This document shows, in pieces, positions 49,101-55,703 of a DNA stretch of 64,000 nt. Under the pieces are notes generated by a model. The model had not been told where the DNA came from. It was given only the letters and a program-made list of their open reading frames with translations, and made no database searches. Position numbers and translations under genes: made by a program. The stretch lies in the NCBI GenBank assembly GCA_021234535.1, contig CM037837.1:8489218-8553217 (forward strand), written 5' to 3'. Origin of the DNA: Stichopus chloronotus. Taxonomy: Eukaryota > Echinodermata > Holothuroidea > Aspidochirotida > Stichopodidae. The number at the start of each line of letters is the position of its first letter. The stretch's first letter is position 1.

Positions 49101-52100
49101 CAGCAGGACACTATAGAGAAACGAATATTTATCGAGTAAGTTCCCAGGAAAATGAGAGTATAAAGAAAAAGAAGAGAGGAAGAAAAAAAAACCCAATATG
49201 AGCAAGTATTGATGCACTACATATTGCATTGTGGTGATATATTTGGTTGCCTAAAACATTAGGCTATATGAACACTGATTCTGGTCCGTTCGACTTAAAT
49301 GGATGGTCCAGCCCCAAATTTAGCTTCGATATGTTGAAGTCTATATACTTAACCTAATCATTCTTGTGAAACGTCCACTTAGTTCCCATGTGTGGTTCTC
49401 TGCTCGCTCCAAGTTAAGCTATACGGTAACAAATGTGGGAACCACAGGTGTGAACTGAATGGAAGTTTCACTACAAAGATCAGATTTCCTTACTTTTCAA
49501 CACATGGAAGCTATATTTTTGTCTAGACCATCCTGTTCACTATGTACATGGAACTCCTGGCTAAATTGATGGTGTGATTGTGAACGGGAGTTGATAAGTT
49601 TTTCCAATACCCACACTGTGATCTCAAGATGTGCATTGATCTCCTCTAAAACAAGCAAAAAAAAAAAAAAACTGATTTCATTGTTCTAATTTCAGAGAAG
49701 AGGGGAATACACAGAATTAGTGTCTACCCCATTCTTGCAGAGGATGACCTTTCACTTACCCGCACTCTGGTAAGCCCACCAACTTCGGTTCATATCAACT
49801 GTTAATATTCAGGCACTAGAAACACAAGTCATAGAGGTCTACCACTCCTTGTCCGCAGATTACTCATTTAAATTTTTTTAGTTTGTTTTTCAGCTGGTGT
49901 AAAGACAGTTGTTGGACTTCATGCCAACAGATGTTGATAGCATTTCGCACTAAAAGATATATATGGCATAATTTAAAGTTAACAATTTTAACGTGTCTTT
50001 TAGCCAAGAAGTTAGAGATTGCAAGAGGGGGGGGGGGGGCAAAAATGGAAACTTTACGACATTTTAATATCATTTTATTTGGAAAACATCGATTTTATAC
50101 CAACGTTCTTTTCTGATCGGAAGGTATAAAGCAAAGTCCAGACAGCCGCAAAAGAAAAAAAAAAGAGAACGAAAAAAAAAAAAGACAGATAAATTTTTGC
50201 GTGTATATGATACACAAAAGTATAAATGTGTTTAGTCATAGAACATAAACACAATAAACTCAGATATCGAAGTTTTAAGCTATCTCAGACTAGCAAGTGC
50301 AATCAAATATAGCCGAAAACATTTGTAGATTGCCCTCCAACGTTTTATGAGAACGATAATGCGTGACATTTTCATGCGATGATTACAACGAGGCTTAATT
50401 TGATGATTGTGTGTAAACGCAAAGGGAACACTTTTTTTACACGGTCTCCCTTTTAATTAAGTCATTTGCTACATATATCCATACATATTTAAGAGGCGGA
50501 AGGTAGGAGATTTGAACCGAGAGCGAATGTTAGCTTTTGCAGTTTTCAGTGAAAATCTTCAAGCTTGAAACTGCATTTTGTCATCTCCAGCTGGGGATAA
50601 CGAATAGTTCCGAAATAATTGGTTTTATTGTCATACGTGTATAGGCTACTTGATTTTTACTACCAAGCAGAAGAGTAAACATAGTTCTTTGTTTGAGAAG
50701 TTTTACTATCACTCACAGGTTTACAGCAGCGTTTGTCTTCTACGGTGTTATTTTTCTATCGTCAACAATATTTAAAACCGAAAATCCGTGCGCAAGTAAG
50801 TGTGACGTAATCAAATCTAATTAGTGTGAAACTACATTATATAGTGCAAAGTTTACCGGGTAGGATAGGCTCTTAATGAAGGCGGTGGTCAGATTTTCTT
50901 TTATATATGAGAGTAGGGAACGATTAACGTATGGGTCATGTTGCACAAAGGAAGAATGAAAGGATGCATTTTGCACAGCTCAGAGGAAAACTTGAGTGTG
51001 CACTGTTTTACTATACCATAATTGTATAAGAGAGATATGCCATTGCACAAAGGCAGTATGAGATATCATGATGTTGACTCAGTCTGGAGATAGTGGTGGA
51101 GTGGGTCATAATCTTTTGGCGTCACGGAGCTGCAACTTTAGTTTATTACTTAAGCAATTTGACATCAACTTTAAGTCTTATCCCAACGACTGGAATGATC
51201 ACAAGTTTCAAAACACTATGATTTATTATGAATGAAACTTTAAGCAAATGAATATTTCTCGAGGGTATCATTGCTCATATTGTCTGAAAGGTGAATGTGT
51301 ATTAGGCCTACATGGCGCCAGAGCTGCTTCTTGTGAATCGATCGCATTTAAGGCATTAAGGCATTTTAATTTATTCTATCGTATTCGTATTTGGCAGGCC
51401 ACATAATCTCTGATTTCGAATGCAACGACGAGTGCAAGAGACTGAGTGACCAAGCTTACGGCTCGTTGTTCATTGTGTCGCTGTCTGATTTACCAGGTAC
51501 GATGAATACACGTGCAAGGAACACCGTGATATTTAGCAATGGCTCTCTCAATAAGCAGATGCATGTTATGAAAAGAAATAAACCTCTAAGATACTGTATC
51601 CAATACCCAGCGTGGTAATGTTGGCCAGGGTGTACCCTATGCTTTCGAATACTCTTTTTGGTGATGACAAAAATTACTTCCTTTTTTTTTTTTAAACCAG
51701 TCTGCATTTAACTTGAAGTAACCACAAATTGATCAAAATTGTCGAAATTACACACTAAGAGCAATTACGTAATACACACATTAGTTTTACTCGGTAAAGT
51801 AAGATTCTGTACATAGCAGTTAGGATTACAGAATACAGATACGATTTCGCACATTCACTTTGTCCGTTTTATCACCACAGTTGCATGATCATGGAAGCAG
51901 TCAGGGTAATAGGCTACTTCCATGGTTTCATCAAGTAATCATTGTAAATGAACATGCTATTTGACCAGGCTGTTGTACACATGGTAGATAAATAGCCTAA
52001 GTTTATCCTTTGTCGTGCTACTTCTGGCGATCTTTTACGTACTTTGGTTAAGGGGTTTATTAAATAATATATTGGTTCAAAAGGTTTCATATAACAGATG

Positions 52101-55100
52101 TAGTGCACTTTCTTCCAAATTCATAATTTAAAGGTTTCTAAAGTGCTATTTCCTAAAAACTGAACAAACAAAGTGTAGCTTCTACACCAATCGACGAAAT
52201 CCCTCTTCTTCTATTTTCAACTTCCATTCCACATGTCACAGATAGCACCTCTCTCCAATACGCCTAGTTTTCACTATGCCAATCAACAGTTTTGTAAACA
52301 CCATAATCTCTGTTTTACATTTGTTCAAAGGTTTAATTATTGCGTCAGCTACCGTCGACATAATCGGTCGGAAGTACCTACTATGTGGTGGCGCTCTTGT
52401 ATCTGCTATATCATCAGGAATATTACTGTTCTGTTGGGAAAATAGGTAAGGACGACTGACCAATCTAAATATATAGCTATGTAGTGCAGTGGCTCTTAAC
52501 GGAAGCGGTAGGCTGGGGGGGTAATTATACCCCTGGGATAATGCTGGGTATCTCACGTTGAGTATGATATCCTGTCCAAAATCTTTTTGATTGTATTTTC
52601 TTTTAGTTTCTCCCAACTCGATCTGACACTCTTGTGATTATACTGAACAGTACGATAACCTAACCGCATTCACTTTAGTTTGCTCATGTACAGTATTTAT
52701 ATGAGATAATAGCGGAACTGCTACAAACACTATACTGCAGTCAAGATGTAATTCAAGTGTAACGTTTATACATTTCAGGAGGGTTGAAACCTCAGGTGGC
52801 TGATCGAAAGAGGGGGGATCGGGGTGAAAAACGTGAAAGCCTACTTAACTAATGGGTATGTGTTAAATATGCTATAAAAACTAATGTCAGGTCCCAACAT
52901 AATGTTAGAGAAAGAGAGAACGCCGCTGAATGCAAATATAAGAAGAATTTTTTTAATTTTTTTATGGAGTGGAAGGAAAACTTTTTCTTAAAGTTAAGAA
53001 CATATTTGGACTTAAGTAGGTATATATATACTCTTCAAGATTTGACAGTTCTCCACTTTCATCGCTATAGAGCTTACAGATCTTGGAGACACATTTCCGC
53101 CACGTACCATGCCGTACACGATTTAAGTTGTCACTGTTCTTTTTCTGTCCCATTTATTTACTCACAGGTTATTTACAACTGCTTGCATTTTTCTCGCACG
53201 TGGTTCTATAGACGTTACTTTTATCACATTGTTCGTATATACACCAGAGGTAGGTATACACGTAGCACGCATATTATTTTTAAATTACCATTTACGATGA
53301 TGAATTTTAATAGCCTAAGTGTGATTCTGTTTGCAATTTTTATCACCACCAGTGGCGGTGTGGTTCTATCTTTCCTGGGAGAAGTGGGATCCCAATGGGG
53401 CCCCTTTAGTCACTTACATACTATCTAAAACTGTGGGAAGACTAACCTAAGCGAAGCGCCACCAGCAGTTGGCGCGGATAGCACCAGACAAGGTTTGAGC
53501 GAAAATCCCCGCTAGGTCGCCGCAAATCGCCTTCGGAGGCACCACAGGTGCCCTTTTATTCCTACGGCGTCCCCAAGAGCCCACTGTTGCCTCCTTTTGT
53601 TACGCTGCCATACTGATCATCACTTCGACCAACCAATTTGATAGTATTTCATCATTCGTTAGACATACCCGGTGTCATTTAAAAAAAAAAAAGCGAATCA
53701 TTTTTAAGAACTGCAGGGTTATTATGACAGACCTGTATTCTCATTTATCACCTACGTGACCTTTATCAGTTATTTATTTATCAATATTCTCGATGCACTT
53801 AACAACTAATGGAGCTGTATTGTGTTTATGCCTAGTGCGGTAATAGTAACATGAGGTAAATGAAAGCATACTGCCTGTTAAAAACAAAAAAGATCATCTA
53901 CCCAAAGACTTAACGACTGATGAATGCAAATTTCTCTAGGAGAGTCCGCATTTCTTTAATCTCTGTGGTAGCGGTTTCAAACAAAACTGACGGTTAATTG
54001 TGGCGAGCACCTTTCGGTAAATTTTACCTCGTGGAGTCTAGAGGAAGCTACTTCCAGGTTGACGATTCTGATATAGCTACGCTTGAAACGCATGAAACGC
54101 ATCAAAGGCATCCAATGTTATGTTTCGAACATGAAAAGTACAACACAAGGAGCACGTTTTGTCGCATCGTGGTACTTTCTTTACCATTTCACGTCAAACT
54201 TGTCGCAATTAGTCAAACACTTACGGTTCATTGCCTTCTCTACAGGTTTATCCGACGAAAGTTCGAGCCCTCAGCGTTGGTGTCTGTAACGGTGTCTGCA
54301 GGTTAGGTGCTGCCCTCACACCTATAGTCGCTCAGGTAACTGAAATATCAACGAAGTATATGGCAGGGTATTGCTTCAAGCCTGGACAACAGAAAGTCTG
54401 AGTCAGATATGTAGCCATGGTTGGGGGTAAGGTGGGACAGGGGAAGGGAACGGTGGCACATTTTAATTTTTCAATAGAAGGTCCTGCTTTTTTGGAATAC
54501 GAATATTGTATAAAGATGGAAAATCTCTGACCATTTCGCATCTAGAATCCTTGAAAAGGGAAAAAAATGTTCACAGTCCCCCTCCCCTTAGATCCCTCCC
54601 CAGGCAGGCGAAACATTGATACGCCCCCTTAAATTGGCTAGTCTTCTACGGGCCTGCCATGCATGAGTTGGTCTTTTTTTTTCAAGAAATTAAGGTCTTA
54701 GTCAATCGTTCGTTTGTCTTGCTAGTTATGATTGAAAGCATCTTGATAAATCTTCCTTATTAGATATCGCCAAGCAACGACAGGAATATATAGAAAGTAT
54801 AATGAAAGTCTAGCACAGTTTATGGTTTAAAGGTGACAAAGCTTGAGACTCTCTTTGTATGACGCCCCCCCCCTCCCCGTCATGGCTATGGAAAACGAAT
54901 GATTTGAACATACTGCCCATGAACAGCATTGTGCTATATGAGTGTGATATATTAAATTGATTTCATCTTCTCATTTTGCAGATCATATCAGCCTACAAGC
55001 CACAACTTTCTCTTCTCATCTATTCCTTATGTGCGACTTTTTGTTTCTTCGGTTGCCTTTTCCTCCCAGAAACGAAGGGAAAACCTATACCGGTAAATGA

Positions 55101-55125
55101 TAGACTGATTTGTGTGGTGCATTAG
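16101..55125 (+). CDS. SVOP: SVOP/SV2-like major facilitator transporter (14 coding exons)
   Basis: The joined exons encode a 474-codon polytopic protein of the SVOP/SVOPL branch of the major facilitator superfamily; vertebrate SVOP is a synaptic-vesicle protein of unsettled substrate. Coding exons: 16101-16167, 40161-40246, 42988-43158, 44438-44562, 45986-46049, 46524-46649, 47221-47355, 49696-49769, 50719-50795, 51398-51496, 52331-52445, 53168-53249, 54246-54335, 54982-55092. All junctions are GT-AG and phases agree throughout (1422 nt). Family marks are the YTIEEAIDFMGVGKFQ start, GALSDKFGR loop, RFLVGG helix 4, WLPESPYF after helix 6, VYTPEVYPTKVRA and the ETKG end. The N-terminus is shorter than vertebrate SVOP. 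The 3' end is uncertain: reading on from 55092 gives a stop at 55123-55125, or a final exon follows. Intron 1 (24 kb) hosts two antisense sulfotransferase genes. SVOP versus SVOPL is not settled. Confidence 0.88.
16276..16910. other. Start of SVOP intron 1: noncoding
   Basis: Contains a near-perfect palindrome CCCGGGGAAGCTTCCCCAGG (16740-16759) followed by a short degenerate repeat of GGACAATTTCC.TTGG (16760-16845). This part is not shared with the second duplication copy. Confidence 0.45.
16925..17300 (+). repeat. ~150-bp tandem repeat, three degenerate units
   Basis: ATTTGAAAGAGTACATCTTAAGGATCACAAAAATACCA recurs as variants starting near 16950, 17092 and 17255 (…AGAGTRCMTCTT.RGGATC.CAA). 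The same array is present in the second duplication copy at 31130-31490. Confidence 0.75.
18248..19117 (-). CDS. Sulfotransferase copy 1, catalytic terminal exon
   Basis: The 870-nt exon begins after CTCTTTCTCTCAG with QQCDTRCQEQ and ends at TAA (18248-18250). It carries the whole Sulfotransfer_2 domain found in CHST8-14-type enzymes, which move sulfate from PAPS to GalNAc, GlcA or related sugars in the Golgi. Motifs are PKTGCTNWK and FIFVRNPFVRTLSAYRDK. Five N-glycosylation sequons (NLS, NIS, NYS, NKS, NST) are visible. Acceptor sugar cannot be predicted. Confidence 0.88.
   Translation of the reverse strand, partial: QQCDTRCQEQIQLTRKTHLATTCKLLGLDRNDSSKHRPILSKATLKEMDHLLVLDEYKTIYCFIPKTGCTNWKRIFLLLKRKVSSVDQTEQHETHTLVKENIRNLSSYTVKEATNILRSYSSFIFVRNPFVRTLSAYRDKIEEPTKLNRGFRAKWNNYIHLGISRNISKSTSFLGNYSTFIDYVKYLSNNYVNDDHWKTMFELCHPCTVRYGFIGKMETLERDVNYVLEKIIGNKSEGMTYINSTNPTGSKLSMNQYYTRVPSHLQQALYYKYERDFLLFGYNKSDSLN
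19712..19786 (-). CDS. Sulfotransferase copy 1, stem exon 3
   Basis: Acceptor CACTTTTTGCAG and donor GTAAGG bound 75 nt (25 codons, phase 0-0), SSDDKVVSRLTTKSRPTKKE..., a hydrophilic stem typical of type II Golgi enzymes. The matching exon in copy 2 differs at several residues. Confidence 0.65.
20347..20387 (-). pseudogene. Sulfotransferase copy 1, exon 2 with nonsense codon
   Basis: A 41-nt exon between ACCATTTCCAG and GTAAGG. Using the phase from exon 1 it reads G-V-Y-L-stop. In copy 2 the same exon is open (GVYLGSFERNKSVI) and joins exon 3 in frame. The two copies differ at seven other positions in 41 nt, unlike the nearly identical catalytic exon. Confidence 0.65.
22185..22284 (-). CDS. 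Sulfotransferase copy 1, exon 1 (signal anchor)
   Basis: ATG at 22282-22284, donor AATG|GTAAGT. Codes for MNQFVRRPFK followed by a hydrophobic stretch (VFSLVSSAVVLTAFIFY), the basic-then-hydrophobic pattern of a type II membrane anchor. Exit phase is 1. Confidence 0.75.
22561..23950. other. Noncoding, present only in duplication copy 1
   Basis: Copy 2 jumps from its equivalent of 22560 to its equivalent of 26427, so 22560-26426 is an insertion in copy 1 or a deletion in copy 2. Frames at 23070-23879 are short and unrecognised. Confidence 0.45.
23953..24272 (+). repeat. Direct repeat (~100 bp) around an LTR-like fragment
   Basis: ACCATAGAAGGCCGCTTAAG through AAAGCTAGTG occurs at about 23953-24049 and again at 24168-24270. 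Between them, 24046-24166 matches 26263-26420 (TGACGCCTTAAATACATTC, CTATTAATCTACAAACACTT, ATACTTCGCATTCGCTC) with an internal deletion. This looks like a rearranged 5' LTR of the Gypsy element that follows. Confidence 0.6.
24276..25926 (+). mobile_element. Decayed Ty3/Gypsy retrotransposon pol fragment
   Basis: Homology starts abruptly inside reverse transcriptase, upstream of the YLDDV active site (LVYLDDVIVLGRN) and continues to KVKYLGHVV and the RT/RNase H border (FYRKFIQNFAEKA). Most of RNase H is missing: the frame then passes to the integrase zinc-binding H-H-C-C region (HGISYAGHFG, HCSQCISC). The integrase core follows in broken form: an in-frame TGA at 24975, another stop near 25150, then a frame change, with FADITELP, TDQGKQFDGE and GLIERFNRTLKEQL visible. 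Stops near 25609 and 25696 interrupt the C-terminal part (HYNRLKPYD). No gag was found. It is inactive. Confidence 0.9.
25897..26426 (+). repeat. Candidate 3' LTR of the Gypsy element
   Basis: Begins TGTAGCGTAGGCCGAGGTCCTC right after the pol coding end. The related TGTAGTGTGGGCCGAGGTCCTC stands directly before the truncated pol at 24270. Its 3' part (26263-26420) matches the LTR-like piece at 24046-24166. The right limit near 26426 coincides with the point where similarity to duplication copy 2 (38575) resumes. Exact ends and target duplication were not fixed. Confidence 0.5.
26427..26467 (+). repeat. Duplicated block C, copy 1
   Basis: TAACTCAGATTA…TATTTAGCTGCTCGTCC matches 38577-38622, differing by a 4-bp indel. 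In copy 2 it follows block B directly; here the Gypsy insertion separates the two. Confidence 0.7.
26468..27500. other. SVOP intron 1: noncoding, no feature recognised
   Basis: No long frame, no clear repeat. Frame 26750-26947 has no known domain. Confidence 0.4.
27505..27745 (-). mobile_element. TTAA-type MITE, truncated copy
   Basis: Starts TTAAAGGGAAATAAGGCGTTT and aligns as the reverse complement with 37945 down to about 37705 (shared GAATGAAAGATTATTCAAAATAAG, TTCTTTTCAAGAAA, AAGTTTCTCACAGAT, AATAATGCATCTTC). The other terminal repeat is missing, so this copy is truncated or has diverged beyond about 27745. Confidence 0.75.
28384..28530 (+). repeat. Dispersed or duplicated block R2, copy 1
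   Basis: Shares ATTGTATGGTC, GCGTATGTAACAGC, GGTATAC.ACTTGGT and CGTTCCCTTTCGTATTGCC with 39293-39445, where it immediately follows block A'. Confidence 0.75.
28605..29200 (+). mobile_element. Non-LTR retrotransposon (CR1/jockey-like) reverse-transcriptase fragment
   Basis: Broken frames show reverse-transcriptase blocks in order: an SFDTINHHSF-like block, EYYGLRGIVHQWLTGY, NTRDMVCGVPQGSIL, FVLFADDTTIFW (catalytic ADD) and then FIDDKLRWKPHINHMTTKLSK, typical of LINE RTs. Several stops and frame changes interrupt it and no endonuclease was found, so it is a dead 5'-truncated copy. Confidence 0.85.
29201..29950. other. SVOP intron 1: noncoding
   Basis: No coding similarity or clear repeat was recognised, apart from a TTGTTTTGTTTG-type run near 29230. 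Confidence 0.4.
29955..30135 (+). repeat. Degenerate GC-rich minisatellite (16-23 bp unit)
   Basis: Variants of CGCTACCCAACACCTG occur about nine times (CGCTGCCCGGCGTCCTG, CGCTACCCGATTCCTG, TGTTGCCCGAGACTTG and so on). This explains the 133-codon frame 29906-30307, which is not considered a gene. Confidence 0.7.
30320..30800 (-). repeat. AGGTCA-rich tandem satellite, four units of 137-150 bp
   Basis: CCTGTTGACCTCAAATGACC recurs with TGTTGACCT starting at 30334, 30471, 30613 and 30763 (periods 137, 142, 150). Each unit also has GAGATATCGTGTT-like and GARATTTGTCGAAGCTTCC segments. On the minus strand the motif reads AGGTCATTTGAGGTCA, a direct repeat spaced by four; unit 3 (about 30626-30638) also has TGACCTTTGACCT, a direct repeat spaced by one. 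Confidence 0.85.
31823..31960. repeat. 138-bp near-perfect palindrome
   Basis: Starts AAGGTTAATCAACC and ends GGTTGATTAACCTT-like (GTTGATTAACCTT). The arms (GGACC.TGTATTA.CTGTA, ATGCACGATCGGGGTTAATGC) pair along nearly the full length with few mismatches. It is absent from duplication copy 1, so it arrived after the duplication or was lost there. It is either a small foldback element or one end of the larger insertion. Confidence 0.8.
31961..33227. mobile_element. Copy-2-specific insertion with short inverted ends
   Basis: Absent from duplication copy 1 (gap near 17625). The ends are inverted: GTTCATACATACC at 31961 and AGTATGTATGAAC at about 33213-33226. No transposase frame is visible. It probably represents a non-autonomous element, perhaps together with the adjacent palindrome. 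Confidence 0.5.
33839..34708 (-). CDS. Sulfotransferase copy 2, catalytic terminal exon
   Basis: 870 nt from acceptor CTCTTTCTCTCAG to TAA. Compared with copy 1 from the TTG codon onward, I count 13 nucleotide and 8 amino-acid differences. Five of these residue changes (E to K, D to G, F to Y, T to V, N to T) fall within 25 residues around the PAPS-binding loop. Confidence 0.88.
   Translation of the reverse strand, partial: QQCDTRCQEQIQLTRKTHLATTCKLLGLDRNDSSKHRPILSKATLKKMGHLLVLDEYKTIYCYIPKVGCTTWKRIFLLLKRKVSSVDQTEQHETHTLVTENIRNLSSYTVKEATNILRSYSSFIFVRNPFVRTLSAYRDKIEEPTKLNRGFRAKWNNYIHLGISRNISKSTSFLGNYSTFIDYVKYLSNNYVNDDHWKTMFELCHPCTVRYGFIGKMETLERDVNYVLEKIIGNKSEGMTYINSTNPTGSKLSMNQYYTRVPSHLQQALYHKYERDFLLFGYKKSDSLN
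33839..38291 (-). CDS. HNK-1-family carbohydrate sulfotransferase, copy 2 (intact)
   Basis: A four-exon gene antisense within SVOP intron 1: 38192-38291, 35855-35895, 35170-35244, 33839-34708. Phases agree (1, 0, 0) and the join has no internal stop, giving 361 residues, a normal length for the CHST8-14 group. Order: short basic cytosolic tail (MNQFLRRQFK), signal anchor (about residues 10-27), stem (GVYLGSFERNKSVI, then SSDDTVVSRFTTQSRP), then the Sulfotransfer_2 domain with PKVGCTTWKR (about 137-146) and FVRNPFVRTLSAY (about 197-209). Expected role: transfer of sulfate from PAPS to glycan chains in the Golgi lumen; the acceptor is unknown. The 5'-phosphosulfate loop has Thr where copy 1 and most relatives have Asn (CTNWK), which might affect PAPS binding. 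Confidence 0.85.
35170..35244 (-). CDS. Sulfotransferase copy 2, stem exon 3
   Basis: 75 nt, phase 0-0, between TTTTTGCAG and GAG|GTAAGG. Hydrophilic stem. Confidence 0.65.
35855..35895 (-). CDS. Sulfotransferase copy 2, exon 2
   Basis: 41 nt between ACCATTTCCAG and GTAAGG. It is open in the only phase compatible with exon 1 (GVYLGSFERNKSVI) and restores phase 0 for exon 3. This fit is the main support for so short an exon. Confidence 0.65.
37601..37945. mobile_element. TTAA-flanked MITE, complete copy
   Basis: Left end TTAAAGGGAAATAGGGCGTTT; right end, read on the minus strand, TTAAAGGGAAATAGGGCGTTT, so the inverted ends are perfect over at least 21 bp including a TTAA that may be the target duplication. 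Length about 345 bp. Duplication copy 1 has no insertion at the same place (CGAAC then TACGCTTGC near 21985). A second family member lies at 27505. A TTAA target suggests a piggyBac-like helper, but the ends do not begin CCC, so the superfamily is unsure. Confidence 0.85.
38192..38291 (-). CDS. Sulfotransferase copy 2, exon 1 (signal anchor)
   Basis: ATG at 38289-38291, donor AATG|GTAAGT. Same type II anchor as copy 1 with V5L, P8Q, Y to N and V to A changes. Confidence 0.75.
38577..38622 (+). repeat. Duplicated block C, copy 2
   Basis: Matches 26427-26467; here it joins block B on its left and, a few bases later, block A' on its right. Confidence 0.7.
38630..39300 (+). repeat. Duplicated block A, copy 2
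   Basis: Aligns with 15360-16020. It lies after blocks B and C, whereas the first copy lies before them. Confidence 0.8.
39293..39445 (+). repeat. Block R2, copy 2
   Basis: Partner of 28384-28530; follows block A' without a gap. Confidence 0.75.
39526..39600 (+). repeat. CA-rich and TA microsatellite
   Basis: ACACACACCCGCCCACACACCC-type run followed by a short ATATATATATAT run. The minus-strand frame here is low-complexity and not a gene. Confidence 0.85.
39730..39966. repeat. 15-bp minisatellite GCC(TA)6, about 15 copies
   Basis: Units of GCCTATATATATATA are repeated about 15 times with no variation visible, ending 195 bp before SVOP exon 2. Each unit contains a 12-bp TA palindrome. The homogeneity suggests very recent expansion. 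A minus-strand frame through it would encode repeats of GYIYI, an artefact of the unit being a multiple of three. Confidence 0.95.
40161..40246 (+). CDS. SVOP: SVOP-like exon 2
   Basis: Acceptor TTTCTCTTTACAG, donor TGG|GTAAGT; phase 1 to 0. Encodes DEYTIEEAIDFMGVGKFQ and the first part of helix 1. The YT(V/I)EEA..x.GfGkFQ signature is characteristic of SVOP and SV2 proteins. Confidence 0.88.
40300..42620 (+). repeat. 2.3-kb purine-rich degenerate minisatellite in SVOP intron 2
   Basis: Tens of degenerate units of about 45-60 bp, built on AGTGCTCAATGAGAA…GTAGAGAAACAGGATGTA..TGGTTCAAATTGAA. The plus (coding) strand is strongly A/G biased. Units differ from one another at many positions, so the array is old. 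Frames within it (for example 40908-41171 plus, 41372-41596 minus) are by-products. Confidence 0.9.
42988..43158 (+). CDS. SVOP: SVOP-like exon 3
   Basis: 57 codons, phase 0-0, from TTCATTTTCAG to GTAAGT. Contains TADSMEILILSVLGPEL (helix 1 end, with the acidic D/E pair of the family), helix 2, and the major-facilitator loop 2-3 motif GALSDKFGR. Confidence 0.9.
43159..44437. other. SVOP intron 3: noncoding
   Basis: Contains a 14-bp perfect inverted repeat, TTTGGCACTTTCTG near 44044 and CAGAAAGTGCCAAA near 44134, about 75 bp apart, which could mark a small foldback element. Nothing else recognised. Confidence 0.45.
44438..44562 (+). CDS. SVOP: SVOP-like exon 4
   Basis: Acceptor GCCTCCTCCATAG; starts in phase 0 with QLKLAAVMMLVFG (helix 3) and runs through FIRFLVGGVIAGCHQ (helix 4, R-x-L-x-G-G pattern). 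The donor is the weaker GTAATA. Chosen because the residue count between GR of exon 3 and RFLVG then equals that in SVOP. Confidence 0.75.
45001..45985. other. SVOP intron 4 (3' part): noncoding
   Basis: Pyrimidine-rich stretch 45600-45960 with a G12 run near 45868. TGAAGAAGATCATGCTTACATGATCGAAAG (45791-45821) resembles the end region of some retroelements, but nothing further supports this. Confidence 0.35.
45986..46049 (+). CDS. SVOP: SVOP-like exon 5
   Basis: 64 nt, phase 2 to 0. Encodes VPLIPEIVPRKQRGTFVWLLN, the loop after helix 4 and start of helix 5, equivalent to the E-x-x-P-x-x-x-R segment of SVOP. Confidence 0.82.
46524..46649 (+). CDS. SVOP: SVOP-like exon 6
   Basis: 42 codons, phase 0-0: helix 5, WGWR hinge and helix 6 (VYILICASPVLLFLVLC). 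Confidence 0.88.
47221..47355 (+). CDS. SVOP: SVOP-like exon 7
   Basis: 45 codons, phase 0-0. Starts with the family signature WLPESPYFYMVSGRPGKAME after helix 6, then the central cytosolic loop. Confidence 0.9.
47356..49695. other. SVOP intron 7: noncoding
   Basis: No coding similarity, no clear repeat; an A14 run precedes exon 8. Confidence 0.4.
49696..49769 (+). CDS. SVOP: SVOP-like exon 8
   Basis: 74 nt, phase 0 to 2: RRGEYTELVSTPFLQRMTFHLPALW, end of the central loop and start of helix 7. An acceptor two bases later would break the frame. Confidence 0.78.
50719..50795 (+). CDS. SVOP: SVOP-like exon 9
   Basis: 77 nt, phase 2 to 1: helix 7 (FTAAFVFYGVIFLSSTIF) and the start of the lumenal loop. 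Confidence 0.85.
51398..51496 (+). CDS. SVOP: SVOP-like exon 10
   Basis: 33 codons, phase 1-1. Lumenal loop with two close cysteines (ECNDEC), then YGSLFIVSLSDLPG leading into helix 8, as in the SVOP sequence ending SEFPG. Confidence 0.82.
52331..52445 (+). CDS. SVOP: SVOP-like exon 11
   Basis: 115 nt, phase 1 to 2: helix 8, the DIIGRK loop (second-half counterpart of DKFGR) and helix 9. Confidence 0.87.
53168..53249 (+). CDS. SVOP: SVOP-like exon 12
   Basis: 82 nt, phase 2 to 0: helix 10 (LARGSIDVTFITLFVYTPE). Confidence 0.87.
53430..54245. other. SVOP intron 12: noncoding
   Basis: GC-richer block 53447-53600 with the hairpin-like AGCGCCACCAGCAGTTGGCG (see findings); otherwise nothing recognised. 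Confidence 0.4.
54246..54335 (+). CDS. SVOP: SVOP-like exon 13
   Basis: 30 codons, phase 0-0: VYPTKVRALSVGVCNGVCRL plus the start of helix 11, following the conserved YTPE(V/I)YPT sequence across the junction. Confidence 0.9.
54982..55125 (+). CDS. SVOP: SVOP-like exon 14 (last recognised)
   Basis: Helix 12 followed by LFLPETKGKPIP. At 55093 a GTAAAT could be a donor; a TTTCAG acceptor at 55509-55514 would in this phase give a stop after one codon. Without splicing the frame ends at TAG 55123-55125. Either way the cytosolic tail is short. Confidence 0.8.
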   Translation: MISAYKPQLSLLIYSLCATFCFFGCLFLPETKGKPIPVNDRLICVVH

Positions 55126-55633
55126 GCGTCACGGGTTTGAAACATGTCAATTTTGCAATTTTACATACAAAATAGTTGTTATCACTAAGAAATGTCGTGT
55201 TCTCAATTATTTTAATTGCAAGTTTTGTGCTTCGCAGATCTTTTGATACATAAGGCATGAAGCACAGTGTCGTAACTCATACATAAACTGCCTAGGATAA
55301 ATGGATATTATTGTCTCTACTCTTAAGTATTGAGCGCTGTTTTGGTCAGTAGACATCGAAGGAAAATTAATATGCATATATATATATGAATTGGTAGCTA
55401 TCCTTTCGGTTACCCGAGAACCCAACCGACTATGGACGTCGCGTTTTCGACCCGGTCCGAATTTTGGACGCGGTCCAAACCTAGTCATAAGTCACATATA
55501 TCATTCCATTTCAGACATAACGTCGCGAGGGACAGAGCAAGGGGATGAATGGAGTCATGCAGGCCAAACAGTGCAATGTACAACTGACAGACCTTGAAAG
55601 CAGAAAAAGTAATCAACCATCAGAGATCTTGCC

Positions 55634-55703
55634 ATGAAGGGCCTGCCATGGAGGGCCTGCCATGAAGGGCCTGCCATGGAGGGCCTGCCATGGAGGGCCT
55701 GAC
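55634..55703 (+). repeat. 16-bp minisatellite GGGCCTGCCATGRAG
   Basis: Five units alternating CCATGAAG and CCATGGAG forms. A single related GGGCCTGCCATG occurs at 54651. Confidence 0.85.

Noticed and set aside
55515..55597. Terminal SVOP exon after TTTCAG at 55514
   Set aside because: In the phase leaving 55092 it gives a stop after one codon; the open frame there needs another phase, so it is not included.
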